This document shows, one piece after another, positions 16,773 to 24,763 of a stretch of DNA of 64,000 nt. The stretch is from SCGC-AG-212-J23 sp035762345 (lineage in GTDB: Bacteria; Pseudomonadota; Gammaproteobacteria; Burkholderiales; SG8-39), in the NCBI GenBank assembly GCA_035762345.1, contig DASTPE010000068.1, positions 16,849-80,848 of the forward strand, written 5' to 3'. The position numbers were made by a program, and so were the translations under genes. How positions within the stretch are numbered: the stretch's first letter is position 1; the number at the start of each line of letters is the position of its first letter. The notes below the pieces were generated by a model. The model saw nothing but the letters and a program-made list of their open reading frames with translations. It was not told the DNA's origin and did not search any database.

Positions 16773-17515
16773 TCTCCACCGTTCTCCTGGCGGCAGTCGC
16801 CGCGTTCGTCGGCCTGCTGATCGGCACCGTGGGCGTCGGCGGTGTGCTGATGGTGTCCTACCTGGCGCTATTCGCGGGTCTCCCCATCCACCAGGCGGCC
16901 GCGACCTCCCTCTTCACCTTCCTCTTTACCGGCATCCTCGGCACGTGGCTCTACCAGCGCCGCGGCAGCATCGACTGGAAAATCTCGATCCCGGTCTGCG
17001 CGGCCGCGCTTGCCTTCGGCTTCCTCGGCGCCGCCCTCGCCGCGATCGTGAACCCCCGCCCGCTTGCCATCATCATCGCCCTCATCATTGTCGGCGCTGG
17101 GATCTATGTTCTGTTCCCAGCAAGACCCTACACACGCGTTCGCGACGGCCGCGGCCGCGGCGAAACCTGGCTCCTCGCAGGCGTCGGCGCGGCTTCCGGC
17201 TTCGGCTCGGGATTCTCGGGAGCCGGGGGCCCACTGTTCTCCGTGCCCCTCATGGTGATCCTCCGCTACGTCCCCCTCACCGCGGTCGCCACGAGCCAGG
17301 TGCTCCAGATCGTCGCTGCGACTTCCGGCTCTTTGGAAAACTACCGCAACGGCTTCATCGATTTCGAAGTGGCCTTGGTCGTCACGATCTTCGAGCTCGT
17401 CGGCGTCATCGCGGGCGTTCGCCTCGCTCACGCGATGAGCGCCCTCTTCCTGCGCCGCCTCGCCGGCGCGCTCTGCATGATTACCGGCGGCCTGCTCCTC
17501 GCGCGCACGCTATGA
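16769..17515 (+). CDS. TauE/SafE family anion exporter
   Basis: A second TauE/SafE exporter, ~248 residues. The first helix is LLAAVAAFVGLLIGTVGVGG, followed by VLMVSYLALFAGLP; the internal repeat shows ASGFGSGFSGAGGPLFSVPL at about residue 135. About seven to eight membrane segments. The N-terminal helix is complete only if translation starts at CTG 16769, which overlaps the preceding stop as CTGA. The first conventional start, GTG 16829, would delete most of helix 1, and no ATG/GTG/TTG lies between. I therefore favour the CTG start. Family members move sulfite, sulfoacetate or similar. Its coupling to the cNMP-like protein upstream suggests a regulated exporter. Confidence 0.83.
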   Translation: MISTVLLAAVAAFVGLLIGTVGVGGVLMVSYLALFAGLPIHQAAATSLFTFLFTGILGTWLYQRRGSIDWKISIPVCAAALAFGFLGAALAAIVNPRPLAIIIALIIVGAGIYVLFPARPYTRVRDGRGRGETWLLAGVGAASGFGSGFSGAGGPLFSVPLMVILRYVPLTAVATSQVLQIVAATSGSLENYRNGFIDFEVALVVTIFELVGVIAGVRLAHAMSALFLRRLAGALCMITGGLLLARTL

Positions 17516-18390
17516 GCGCGGTAGACGAGCATCTCGCCACTCGCCGCGCCGCGGGCCTGTTCGACTTCTCTTTCATGGGCCTCTACGAGTTCAACAACGA
17601 GCCAGAACTCCAGGCTCTGCAAACCCGCAATCTCGACGCGCTGGCCCCAGGCCAGGTCGCCTACACCCTGCTCCTCAAGGACGACGGCGCAGTCCTCATC
17701 GACGCGACTGTCTGGCGCCTCGACGCCGAGCGCTTCTGGCTCTTCACCGGGAAGCGCGACCCCTACGGCGGGCGCGACCGCTCCGGCAAATTCGCCATCC
17801 TCGCGGTGCAGGGCCCTGCGAGCGGCCGCATTCTCGCCAAGCTGATCGGCGCCGACGCCGTCGTTTCACTGAACTATTTCCATTTCGGTACGTTCAGAAA
17901 CGTCATCGTCGGCCGCATGGGATACAGCGGCGAGCTAGGCTACGAGCTCCTCGTCCCCGCAGACGAGGAACCCGCTCTGCGCCACCGGCTGCTGCACCTT
18001 GGCGCCGGCGACGGCCTGCGCGAATGCACGTGGGACGCCGCAGACAGCCTGCGCATCGAATCCGGCTACGTCCTCTTCGGGCGCGAAGTCGACGGCCGCG
18101 CCAATCCGCGCGAGCTTGGACTGGAGCGTTTCGCACCGAATAGGACATTCGACGTTGCGCGGCGGCTCGTCGGCCTGGAGCTCCTCAATGAGCAAGGCCT
18201 GGCCGGTATGCCGGCGGCCCAACTGACCAGCACCTGCTTTTCGCCGACGCTGGGAAGAACGATCGGCCTTGGTTTTGCGAATTCGGATCCAGGCAGCCTG
18301 GTACGCCTGGCCGACCGTCACACCGCGCGCGTCGCGCGGCTTCCCTTTTACGACCCGGAACGCCGCCGGCCGCGCGCATCGCCGCTGTAA
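17512..18390 (+). CDS. GcvT-like folate-binding aminomethyltransferase family protein
   Basis: A 292-residue member of the GcvT/YgfZ/CAF17 fold family, shorter than a true GcvT (~360). Recognisable parts are AAGLFDFSFMGLYEF at the N-terminus, the ILAVQGPASGRILAKL helix, MGYSGELGYELLVP, and the Arg-Ile-Glu block ADSLRIESGYVLFGREVD. The region equivalent to the GcvT DD(L/V)xVYR motif reads LIDATVWRL, so one acidic residue is lost. It starts inside the TauE/SafE stop (ATGA). No gcvH or gcvP is near, so it is probably a tetrahydrofolate-linked transferase or demethylase paralogue rather than part of glycine cleavage. Confidence 0.78.
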   Translation: MSAVDEHLATRRAAGLFDFSFMGLYEFNNEPELQALQTRNLDALAPGQVAYTLLLKDDGAVLIDATVWRLDAERFWLFTGKRDPYGGRDRSGKFAILAVQGPASGRILAKLIGADAVVSLNYFHFGTFRNVIVGRMGYSGELGYELLVPADEEPALRHRLLHLGAGDGLRECTWDAADSLRIESGYVLFGREVDGRANPRELGLERFAPNRTFDVARRLVGLELLNEQGLAGMPAAQLTSTCFSPTLGRTIGLGFANSDPGSLVRLADRHTARVARLPFYDPERRRPRASPL

Positions 18391-18408
18391 GCCCGATACA
18401 CTGCGCCG

Positions 18409-18756
18409 GTGAGCGCTCTCAACGACCCCCGGGTCCTGTTCGCCGCCGAGCGCACGCTGCTCGCGTGGAATCGCACCGCGTCGGGGCTGATCGCCCTTGG
18501 CTTCTTCATCGACCGCGGCTCGCTGCTTGGTGCATCGGGCAGCGGCCGCGGCTTCGCGATCGCAATCGGACTGGCATTCATCCTGTTCGGCGTCATACTG
18601 AACGTACTATCGGTCGTACAGTACCGCCGCAGCCTGGCCTCGCTCAACCCAGCCGAGATTCCGCCCGGTTACTGGCTCAACCTTCCGGTCGTCACGAGCC
18701 TCGCCGTCGCGATTCTCGGCCTTGCTCTCGCCTTCTATCTCATCGTCACGCCTTAG
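18409..18756 (+). CDS. DUF202 membrane protein (YidH family)
   Basis: A 115-residue inner-membrane protein with three helices (residues ~25-40, ~50-68, ~92-112). It carries the family signature AAERTLLAWNRTASGLIALGFF at residues 12-33 with the conserved Glu-Arg-Thr and Trp-Asn-Arg. Function unknown. GTG start at 18409, 18 bases after the GcvT-like gene. It is followed after 10 bases by the haloacid dehalogenase gene on the same strand. Confidence 0.88.
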   Translation: MSALNDPRVLFAAERTLLAWNRTASGLIALGFFIDRGSLLGASGSGRGFAIAIGLAFILFGVILNVLSVVQYRRSLASLNPAEIPPGYWLNLPVVTSLAVAILGLALAFYLIVTP

Positions 18757-18766
18757 CGCACTAAGC

Positions 18767-19477
18767 GTGGACATCCGCGCCTGCTTGTTCGACGTCTTCG
18801 GCACCGTGGTGGACTGGCGCACGAGCGTGAGCCTGGACCTGGCGGCGTTTGCGAGGCAAAAGGGCGTCACGAGCGTCGACTGGGTCGAGTTCGCGGTCGA
18901 ATGGCGCAAGCTCTACCAGCCGTCGATGGAGGAAGTGCGCTCGGGCAGGCGCGCCTTCACCATTCTGGACGTGCTGCACAGAGAGAGCCTGGACAAGTTG
19001 GTCTCGCGCTACCGCATCAAGGGACTTTCCGAGGCCGACCTCGAGCACATGAACCGCGTTTGGCACCGGCTCGACCCGTGGCCGGACGCGATCGAGGGCC
19101 TGAAACGCCTAAAGACCAAACTGGTCATCGCGCCCTGCTCCAACGGCAACATCGCGCTCATGGTGAACATGGCGAAGCGCGCCGGGCTGCCGTGGGACTG
19201 CATCCTCGGCGCTGAGACCGCGCGTGCCTACAAGCCGATGCCGGAAGCCTATCTCGCTTCCTGCCGGCAACTGGGTCTCGCGCCGTCTTCAGTCATGATG
19301 GTGGCCGCGCACAACCATGATCTGAAGGCCGCCAAGGCACAGGGGCTCAACACGGCCTTCGTCGCGCGTCCGACCGAACATGGCTCCGGCCAGACCACGG
19401 ATCTGGCGCCGGACGCGAACTGCGTCGATATCGCGCCGAAGCACTTCGTCGAGCTGGCGGTGAAACTCGGCTGCTAA
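18767..19477 (+). CDS. L-2-haloacid dehalogenase (type II), HAD superfamily
   Basis: A 236-residue cytoplasmic hydrolase. The HAD motif I is CLFDVFGTVVDW with the nucleophile Asp; motif II is APCSNGNIALM; the conserved Lys is in YKPMPEAYL; motif III is MMVAAHNHDLKAAKAQG. The HNHD sequence is typical of type II 2-haloacid dehalogenases, which convert L-2-haloacids to D-2-hydroxyacids. GTG 18767 is chosen because the protein then begins directly before motif I. A start at 18722 would overlap the DUF202 gene and add a non-conserved tail. Actual substrate may be a natural phosphate or halide. Confidence 0.87.
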   Translation: MDIRACLFDVFGTVVDWRTSVSLDLAAFARQKGVTSVDWVEFAVEWRKLYQPSMEEVRSGRRAFTILDVLHRESLDKLVSRYRIKGLSEADLEHMNRVWHRLDPWPDAIEGLKRLKTKLVIAPCSNGNIALMVNMAKRAGLPWDCILGAETARAYKPMPEAYLASCRQLGLAPSSVMMVAAHNHDLKAAKAQGLNTAFVARPTEHGSGQTTDLAPDANCVDIAPKHFVELAVKLGC

Positions 19478-19571
19478 ACGGAAAAACGCAGTGCGAACAG
19501 CGTGCGCGGTACTTGGCGACTTTTTGCTCTAGTGCTTTCCGCAATAAGTCAGGAACGCAGTCAGGAATCCG

Positions 19572-19766
19572 TCAGCTCCACAGTCCGGCGAGGGCGAAAA
19601 GCAACATGCTCGCGCCCATCACGCCGTAGCCGGCGTAGTTGAGCGCCCGGCCGGTTTTCTCCGTAATGCGCCCGCGGGTCTGAAGATACGAAGCAAGAGA
19701 AGACAGGATCGCGCCGATGATCGCCAGCGTAACGACGACCGGCTTGGTGAGCAGAGCCTCCATCAA
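19572..19766 (-). CDS. Small membrane protein at the end of the ABC-importer operon
   Basis: A 64-residue protein with two predicted helices (residues ~8-27 and ~42-62) joined by a charged loop QTRGRITEKTGR. Its ATG overlaps the stop of the upstream ATPase gene by 4 bases, which supports expression as the last gene of the importer operon. I do not recognise the family. The 94 bases between its end and the convergent haloacid dehalogenase contain no clear terminator. Confidence 0.6.
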   Translation of the reverse strand: MMEALLTKPVVVTLAIIGAILSSLASYLQTRGRITEKTGRALNYAGYGVMGASMLLFALAGLWS

Positions 19767-20632
19767 GCGCGGCTGGCGCGCTTGAGGTAGGCGTCGACGA
19801 AGTCGGCGGCGGCCTTCGAGCCGCGCGAGAAGGAGCGCATAGCCTCGGCGTGCAGGATGGAGAGCGCCTGCTTCTTGATGTCGTTGGCGCGGTCGCTTTC
19901 GACCAAGTCGGCCAGCTTGCGCGGGCGCGGCAGGTCGACTTCGATTACCGCGCGCACTTGGGTGGGGATGTTGGACATGACGAGCATGCGATCGGCAAGG
20001 AACACGCCCTCGTCGATATCGGTGGTAACGAAGAAATTAGTCCGGCGGTTTTCCTCGTACAGCCGTGAGTAGTACTCCCACATGAGCTCCTTGGTCATGG
20101 CGTCGAGACCGCGGAACGGCTCGTCGAGGATCATGACCTTGGGGTTGTTGATCATGGCGCGCGCGAGCTCGGCGCGGCGCTGCATGCCGCCCGAGAGCTG
20201 GCCGGGATACTTGTCGCGGAACTCCTGCAGGCCGACCTTGTGGATCAGGAACTCGCCGAACTCGAGCGTCTCGCGTGTGACCTCACCTCGGGCGCGCGGG
20301 CCGTAGAGTATGTTCTGCCAGGTGGTCATCCACGGAAAGAGCGCAGTCTCTTGGAACACGACGAGGCGGTCGCGGCTCGGCTCGGTGACCGGCACGCCGT
20401 CGAGGAGGATCTCACCCTCGGTAGGCTGCTCGAAGCCGGCGAGCAGGCGGATCAGCGTGCTCTTGCCGCAGCCCGACGGCCCCACCATGACCGTGAGCTT
20501 GGCGCGCTCGATGGTGAAGGAGCAGTTGTGCACCACCTCCTTGCGGAAATGGATCGCGCCGTAGGACTTGCGGACGTTCTCGACCCGGATCTCGCCCGGG
20601 ATAATCGTGGGTCTTATCGCGCTTTCAGCCAT
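19763..20632 (-). CDS. NitT/TauT-family ABC importer ATPase, second paralogue (H-loop His lost)
   Basis: A 289-residue nucleotide-binding subunit: Walker A GPSGCGKST (51-59), Q-loop VFQETALFPW, intact signature LSGGM (146-150), Walker B ILDEPFRGLD with Asp170/Glu171. The switch (H-loop) histidine is missing: the segment reads FVTTDIDEGV, with Thr204 where importer ATPases have His. Its operon partner ATPase (21474-22295) has the His but a degenerate signature, so the two should form a heterodimer with one consensus and one degenerate ATP site. Start ATG 20632 overlaps the permease gene by 19 bases. A C-terminal extension of about 45 residues is rich in Arg and Ala. Confidence 0.9.
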   Translation of the reverse strand: MAESAIRPTIIPGEIRVENVRKSYGAIHFRKEVVHNCSFTIERAKLTVMVGPSGCGKSTLIRLLAGFEQPTEGEILLDGVPVTEPSRDRLVVFQETALFPWMTTWQNILYGPRARGEVTRETLEFGEFLIHKVGLQEFRDKYPGQLSGGMQRRAELARAMINNPKVMILDEPFRGLDAMTKELMWEYYSRLYEENRRTNFFVTTDIDEGVFLADRMLVMSNIPTQVRAVIEVDLPRPRKLADLVESDRANDIKKQALSILHAEAMRSFSRGSKAAADFVDAYLKRASRA

Positions 20633-21477
20633 GGCGTAGCGTAGCGGCCGCCCCAGCGCAGCAGCTCGCTGGAGACGAACCCCGCGATCCCGATCGAGAT
20701 CATGCCGACCACGATCTGCTCGTAGGAGCCGCCGACGTAGGAGTTCCAGATGAAGAAGCCCAGGCCGCCGCCGACCCCGGCCTGCTGGCTGCCGCCGCCC
20801 GAGATCATCTCGGCGGCGACCACCACTTCCCAGGTGATGCCCATGCCGACTGCCGAGCCGACCACGATCGACGGCAGCGTGCCCGGCAGGATGACGCGGC
20901 GGAAGATGTCCCAGTGCGACGAGCCCATCGACTGCGCCGCCTGGAAGTAGCGCACGTCGATCGAGCGCGCGCCGCCGAGCACGTTGATGACTATGGTGTA
21001 GAAAGCGCCGAGGAAGGTGATGAAGGTGATCGCGAGCTCCTGCGTCGGCCAGAAGATGATCGAGGCCGGCACCCACGCGAGCGGCGGGATCGGCCGCAGC
21101 ACCTCGAACACCGGGAAGCCGATGCCGTGGGCGACGCGGCTCACCGCGAGCGCCAGGCCGAAAGGGATGCCGATGATCATCGCGGCGATGAAACCGCTCA
21201 TCACGCGGAAGAGGCTCATGTACCAGCTCTGCCAGTAGCCGTGCTGGCCGAGCACCGCGAGCAACGCCTTCAGCACGGCGGAAGGCGCGGGCACCGCGCC
21301 GATCCACGGCAGATAGTCCTTTTTGAAGCCCATCGCGCCGAGCAGCTCCTTGAACGGCGTGAAGAACTCGGGCGCCATCCATTGCTTGGAGCGCGCGCCG
21401 AGCTCCCAGAGGACGAGGAACACGACGATCGAGAGGGCGCCGCGCCAGAAAGCCGGGCTGGACAGGAATTTCCTCAT
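20614..21477 (-). CDS. NitT/TauT-family ABC importer permease, second paralogue
   Basis: A 287-residue permease with about six transmembrane segments. The coupling-helix (EAA) motif reads AAQSMGSSHWDIFRRVILPGTLPSI, and FPVFEVLRPIPPLAWVPASI is the conserved helix of the SsuC/TauC/NrtB group. Unlike the other permease of the operon it has no cyclic-nucleotide-like domain; only a short cytoplasmic stretch and one extra N-terminal helix precede the core. Overlaps both flanking ATPase genes (by 19 bases downstream and 4 upstream). Two different permeases and two different ATPases imply a heteromeric transporter. Confidence 0.9.
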   Translation of the reverse strand: MRKFLSSPAFWRGALSIVVFLVLWELGARSKQWMAPEFFTPFKELLGAMGFKKDYLPWIGAVPAPSAVLKALLAVLGQHGYWQSWYMSLFRVMSGFIAAMIIGIPFGLALAVSRVAHGIGFPVFEVLRPIPPLAWVPASIIFWPTQELAITFITFLGAFYTIVINVLGGARSIDVRYFQAAQSMGSSHWDIFRRVILPGTLPSIVVGSAVGMGITWEVVVAAEMISGGGSQQAGVGGGLGFFIWNSYVGGSYEQIVVGMISIGIAGFVSSELLRWGGRYATPWLKAR

Positions 21478-22295
21478 CCTTCCTTTTCCCCGGCCTGGAA
21501 GGCCTTGAGCGCCTCCTCGTGCACCGCGTCGTTAGTCTCCTCGATCAGCTCGCGGAAGCGCTTCGAGGTGAGCACGCCGTAGTCGCGCGGGTGCGGTATG
21601 TCGACCGCCAGAACCTTCTTCGGCTTGCACGGCCGCGTGGTCATGATCGCCACGCGATGGCCGAGGAAGATCGCCTCCTCGAGGTCGTGGGTGATGAAGA
21701 AGATCGTCACCTTGTTCTTGTAATAGATCTCGAGCAGCGCCTCGTGCATCACGCTCTTGGTAAGCGAGTCGAGCGCGCGGTAGGGCTCGTCGAGCAGCAG
21801 CACCTTCGGGTCGTTCATCAGTGCGCGCACGATCTCGACGCGCCGGCGCATCCCCGAAGAGACCTCGCCGGGATAGTTGTGCTCGACCCCCGAGAGCCCG
21901 GCGTCAGCCATCATCGCTCGGCCCTTGTCGATCGCCTGCTTGCGGCCGAGCTTGCCCTGCATCACCGGGCCGAAGATCACGTTCTCGAGGTTCGACTTCC
22001 ACGGGAACAGCGCGCCGTTCTGGAACACCACGATGCGGTCGGGCCCGGGCATGGACTTCGGCTGCTGGGTGGAGCAAAGCAGCTCCCCGTCCATGAGGAT
22101 GCGGCCCGAGGAGATCTCGTGAAACCCGGCGATGGCGTTCAGCAGCGTCGTCTTGCCGCAGCCCGAGGGGCCGACGATCATGCAGATCTCGCCCGGCTCG
22201 ATCTCGAGCGAGCAGTGGTCGACGGCCATGACCGCGGCGCCTTCCGGGTCGTAGACCTTGACCACGTCCTGGATCGAGATCTGGCCCCGGCTCAT
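21474..22295 (-). CDS. NitT/TauT-family ABC importer ATPase, first paralogue (degenerate signature)
   Basis: A 273-residue ATPase: Walker A GPSGCGKTT (42-50), Q-loop VFQNGALFPW, Walker B LLLDEPYRALD (Asp169, Glu170) and an intact switch His203 in FITHDLEEA. The ABC signature is degenerate, VSSGM (145-149) in place of LSGGQ/LSGGM, with the first conserved Gly replaced by Ser. This is complementary to the other ATPase, which keeps LSGGM but lacks His. ATG 22295 overlaps the cNMP-domain permease stop by 4 bases. It presumably binds below the permease pair and powers uptake of the ligand delivered by the periplasmic protein at 23632-24738. Confidence 0.9.
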   Translation of the reverse strand: MSRGQISIQDVVKVYDPEGAAVMAVDHCSLEIEPGEICMIVGPSGCGKTTLLNAIAGFHEISSGRILMDGELLCSTQQPKSMPGPDRIVVFQNGALFPWKSNLENVIFGPVMQGKLGRKQAIDKGRAMMADAGLSGVEHNYPGEVSSGMRRRVEIVRALMNDPKVLLLDEPYRALDSLTKSVMHEALLEIYYKNKVTIFFITHDLEEAIFLGHRVAIMTTRPCKPKKVLAVDIPHPRDYGVLTSKRFRELIEETNDAVHEEALKAFQAGEKEG

Positions 22296-23632
22296 CTGTC
22301 GGCCAGCGCGAGCTCCCGCACGCGCCATTCCATGAGGTAGTCGCCGGCGATGCGCACCATCGCGCTCGTGACGTAGCCGACGATGCCGAGCGTCACCATG
22401 CCGATGATGATCGTCGGGTAGCGCACCATCATGTATGAGGTGTTGATGACATAGCCCAGGCCGTACTGACCGGAAACCATCTCGGCGGCGACCAGTGAGA
22501 ACCATGACACGCCGACCGAGATCTGCAGGCCGGTGAAGATGAAGGGCAGCGCGCCCGGGATGATGACGTGACGGAACACCTGCCGGCGGTTGGCGCCCAG
22601 GCAGTTCGCGGCGCGGATGTAGGACTCGTCGATCGACTCCACGCCGAGCATGGTGTTGAGCGCGGTGGCGAAGAACGAGGCGAGGAACGCGAGGTATACC
22701 ACCGCCGACTCGGTCGCGATGAACATCACGATCGCGAGCGGCACCCAGGCGAGGATCGGGATCGGGCGCAGCATTTCGAACACCGGGAACACGTATTCCT
22801 TGAACGCGCGCGACCAGCCGAGCAGCAGGCCGAAGCTCACCCCGAGCAGCGTGGCGAGGAGGAAAGCCTTGGTCACGCGCCAGATCGAGACCAGGATGTG
22901 CTGGTAGTACTCCTCCGTGTACACCGACAGGCCGTAGGTCGGGTTCGGCGACAGCCACTCCTTCACCACCGAGGTGAGGCCCGGCATCTCGCGGAAGCGC
23001 GGCAGCTTCCACACCTCGACCGCGAGATACCAGAAGCCGAGGAACAGCGCGAAACCGATCACCATCAGGTAGGGGCGCGGGCTCTTCAGCCAGAGCGACA
23101 GCCGATACATCGTGAGCGCAAGGCGCGACATCTCCTCGGTGACCGGCCCGGCGAGGCGCCGCACCTGCGCGAGCACCGCCGGCACGGTGAACTCGCGCTG
23201 GATCATGGCGACGAAGCGGTCCATGACGTGGCCACCGGCGAGCGGCTCGGACTCGAGCACCGCGACCAGCGATTCGGTGTCGATGCGCAGCACCTCGGTC
23301 GGCTCGGCTGCGGTCACGGTGGCGAGGCGCTTCGTCTGCCCAAGCAGCAGCCCCGCCCAGCCGAACACGCCGCCGCGCTTCACGCGCTTGAGCGGCTCGC
23401 GCGCACCGACCTCGGGCCCGAATACATGGTCCGCGCGCCCGGATAGCACCACGAAGACGTCGTCGGCGAGGTCGCCCGCGGTGTAGATGCGCTCGCCGGC
23501 GCCGTAGCGCGCGGGGCGACCGATCGCCGCTACGCGCGCGAGCAGCGCGCCGGGAGCCTCCCCGAACGGCGTGCTCTCGCGCAAAGCGGCGACCGCGTCG
23601 TCGGCCGAGCCGACGGGAATCGCCGCCGCCAT
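22292..23632 (-). CDS. ABC importer permease with fused N-terminal cNMP-binding-like domain
   Basis: A 446-residue fusion. Residues ~20-140 form a cyclic-nucleotide-binding-like barrel (GERIYTAGDLADDVFVVLSG; cassette GVFGWAGLLLG then KRLATV) in which CAP Glu72 is Trp92, Arg82 is kept as Arg102 and Ser83 is Leu103. Residues ~187-446 are a full SsuC/TauC-type permease (FEMLRPIPILAWVPLAIVMF; coupling motif AANCLGANRRQVFRHVIIPG). The domain lies on the cytoplasmic side, where it could gate transport or ATPase docking. ATG 23632 is used because it sits in the stop of the binding-protein gene (TGATG); an in-frame extension upstream is antisense-like and non-conserved. Such a fusion is not a standard importer architecture. 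Confidence 0.9.
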   Translation of the reverse strand: MAAAIPVGSADDAVAALRESTPFGEAPGALLARVAAIGRPARYGAGERIYTAGDLADDVFVVLSGRADHVFGPEVGAREPLKRVKRGGVFGWAGLLLGQTKRLATVTAAEPTEVLRIDTESLVAVLESEPLAGGHVMDRFVAMIQREFTVPAVLAQVRRLAGPVTEEMSRLALTMYRLSLWLKSPRPYLMVIGFALFLGFWYLAVEVWKLPRFREMPGLTSVVKEWLSPNPTYGLSVYTEEYYQHILVSIWRVTKAFLLATLLGVSFGLLLGWSRAFKEYVFPVFEMLRPIPILAWVPLAIVMFIATESAVVYLAFLASFFATALNTMLGVESIDESYIRAANCLGANRRQVFRHVIIPGALPFIFTGLQISVGVSWFSLVAAEMVSGQYGLGYVINTSYMMVRYPTIIIGMVTLGIVGYVTSAMVRIAGDYLMEWRVRELALADR

Positions 23633-24738
23633 CAGCCCTTCGGCGCCTGGGAGTCGGGCAGCGCCCGCACCTGCCCGATCGGCGCCTTGAGCCCCCGCTC
23701 CTTGAGGATGTCCTCGGTCCACTTCGACTCGACGGCCTCGGGGCGCATCTTGTCGACGTTGATGCTCTTGATCGAGTGCAGAAACGCGGTGGCGCGAGTC
23801 AGGAGCTCGCGCGTTTCGGGCGTGAACCCGTAGTGGAGCTGGTTGCGCACCGGCTGGCCGCCGGCCTTCTCGTCGTAGCTGCCGTAGAGCGAGTACCACA
23901 GCACGCGCTCGCCAAAGCCGGTGGTCTGCTCCTTCGCCATCTTGATGACCTCGGCGTTGTTCTTCGTATCAGCGAGGAACAGCTGCGCGTCGAGCTCGGC
24001 CTGCAGCCAGGCCTTCACCACGTCGGGCCGCGCCTTGATCAGGTCGGCGCGCATCGCGAGGAAGCCGCCATCGTTTTCCTGCACGCTCGCGCCCGAAGCG
24101 ATGCGGCGTGCGAGACCCTCCTGCACCAGACGCGAGGCGGTCGGCTCCCAGATCACTGCCGCGTCGAGCTTGCCGGCGCGGAAGTTGGAAGTGATCACCT
24201 CGATGTTCTGGTTCAGGTACTCCTTCGGGTTGATGTTCAGCTTCTTGAAGGTCGCCTGCGCGTAGCGGTCGGTGCACGAGCCCTTCGGCACCGCGACGGT
24301 CTTGCCGTCCAGCCAGCGCAGCGCCGCGTTCGCGTCGGGGAAATTCGGCGCGTCGTTGCGCGCGAGGAAGATGTTGCACTGGTCGTAGCCCAGGCCGAGG
24401 TTCGCCACCAAGCGCACGTCCGCCACCTCCGTCTTGGTGGTGGAGACGATCGACGGCATGTCGCCCATGTAGCCGATGTGCTGCTTGCCGGCGAGCATGT
24501 TGTTCACGATGATCGCGCCCTGCAGGCCGATCTGGAACTCGACGTTGGACCCTTTCGGCAGATACTTCTCGTAGAACTTCTTGCCGCGCATCACCACGCC
24601 GGACCACGACTGCGTGTAATACGGCTGGTAGCCAACGACCACGGTGACCGGTCCGCCCGGCTTGCCGTAGTCCTGCGCGAGCGCCGCGCCGCTCAGCGAC
24701 GCCGCGATTGCCGCTGCTATGAAATGCCTGCGATTCAT
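23632..24738 (-). CDS. Periplasmic substrate-binding protein, NitT/TauT/SsuA type
   Basis: A 368-residue binding protein. Signal peptide MNRRHFIAAAIAASLSGAALA, cleaved near residue 21. The mature part follows the NMT1/SsuA-like fold: VVVGYQPYYTQSW, then GLQGAIIVNNMLAGKQHIGYMGDMP (residues ~68-92), KTVAVPKGSCTDRYAQATFK and AAVIWEPTASRLVQEG. Family ligands are nitrate, cyanate, alkanesulfonates, taurine, aromatic sulfonates and carboxylates; sequence alone does not choose. The Shine-Dalgarno GAGGAGG lies upstream of the ATG at 24738. It is the first gene of the importer operon, 25 bases downstream of the Rieske-ferredoxin fusion. Confidence 0.9.
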   Translation of the reverse strand: MNRRHFIAAAIAASLSGAALAQDYGKPGGPVTVVVGYQPYYTQSWSGVVMRGKKFYEKYLPKGSNVEFQIGLQGAIIVNNMLAGKQHIGYMGDMPSIVSTTKTEVADVRLVANLGLGYDQCNIFLARNDAPNFPDANAALRWLDGKTVAVPKGSCTDRYAQATFKKLNINPKEYLNQNIEVITSNFRAGKLDAAVIWEPTASRLVQEGLARRIASGASVQENDGGFLAMRADLIKARPDVVKAWLQAELDAQLFLADTKNNAEVIKMAKEQTTGFGERVLWYSLYGSYDEKAGGQPVRNQLHYGFTPETRELLTRATAFLHSIKSINVDKMRPEAVESKWTEDILKERGLKAPIGQVRALPDSQAPKG

Positions 24739-24763
24739 GATGCCCTCCTCTCCTCGGTTGTCT

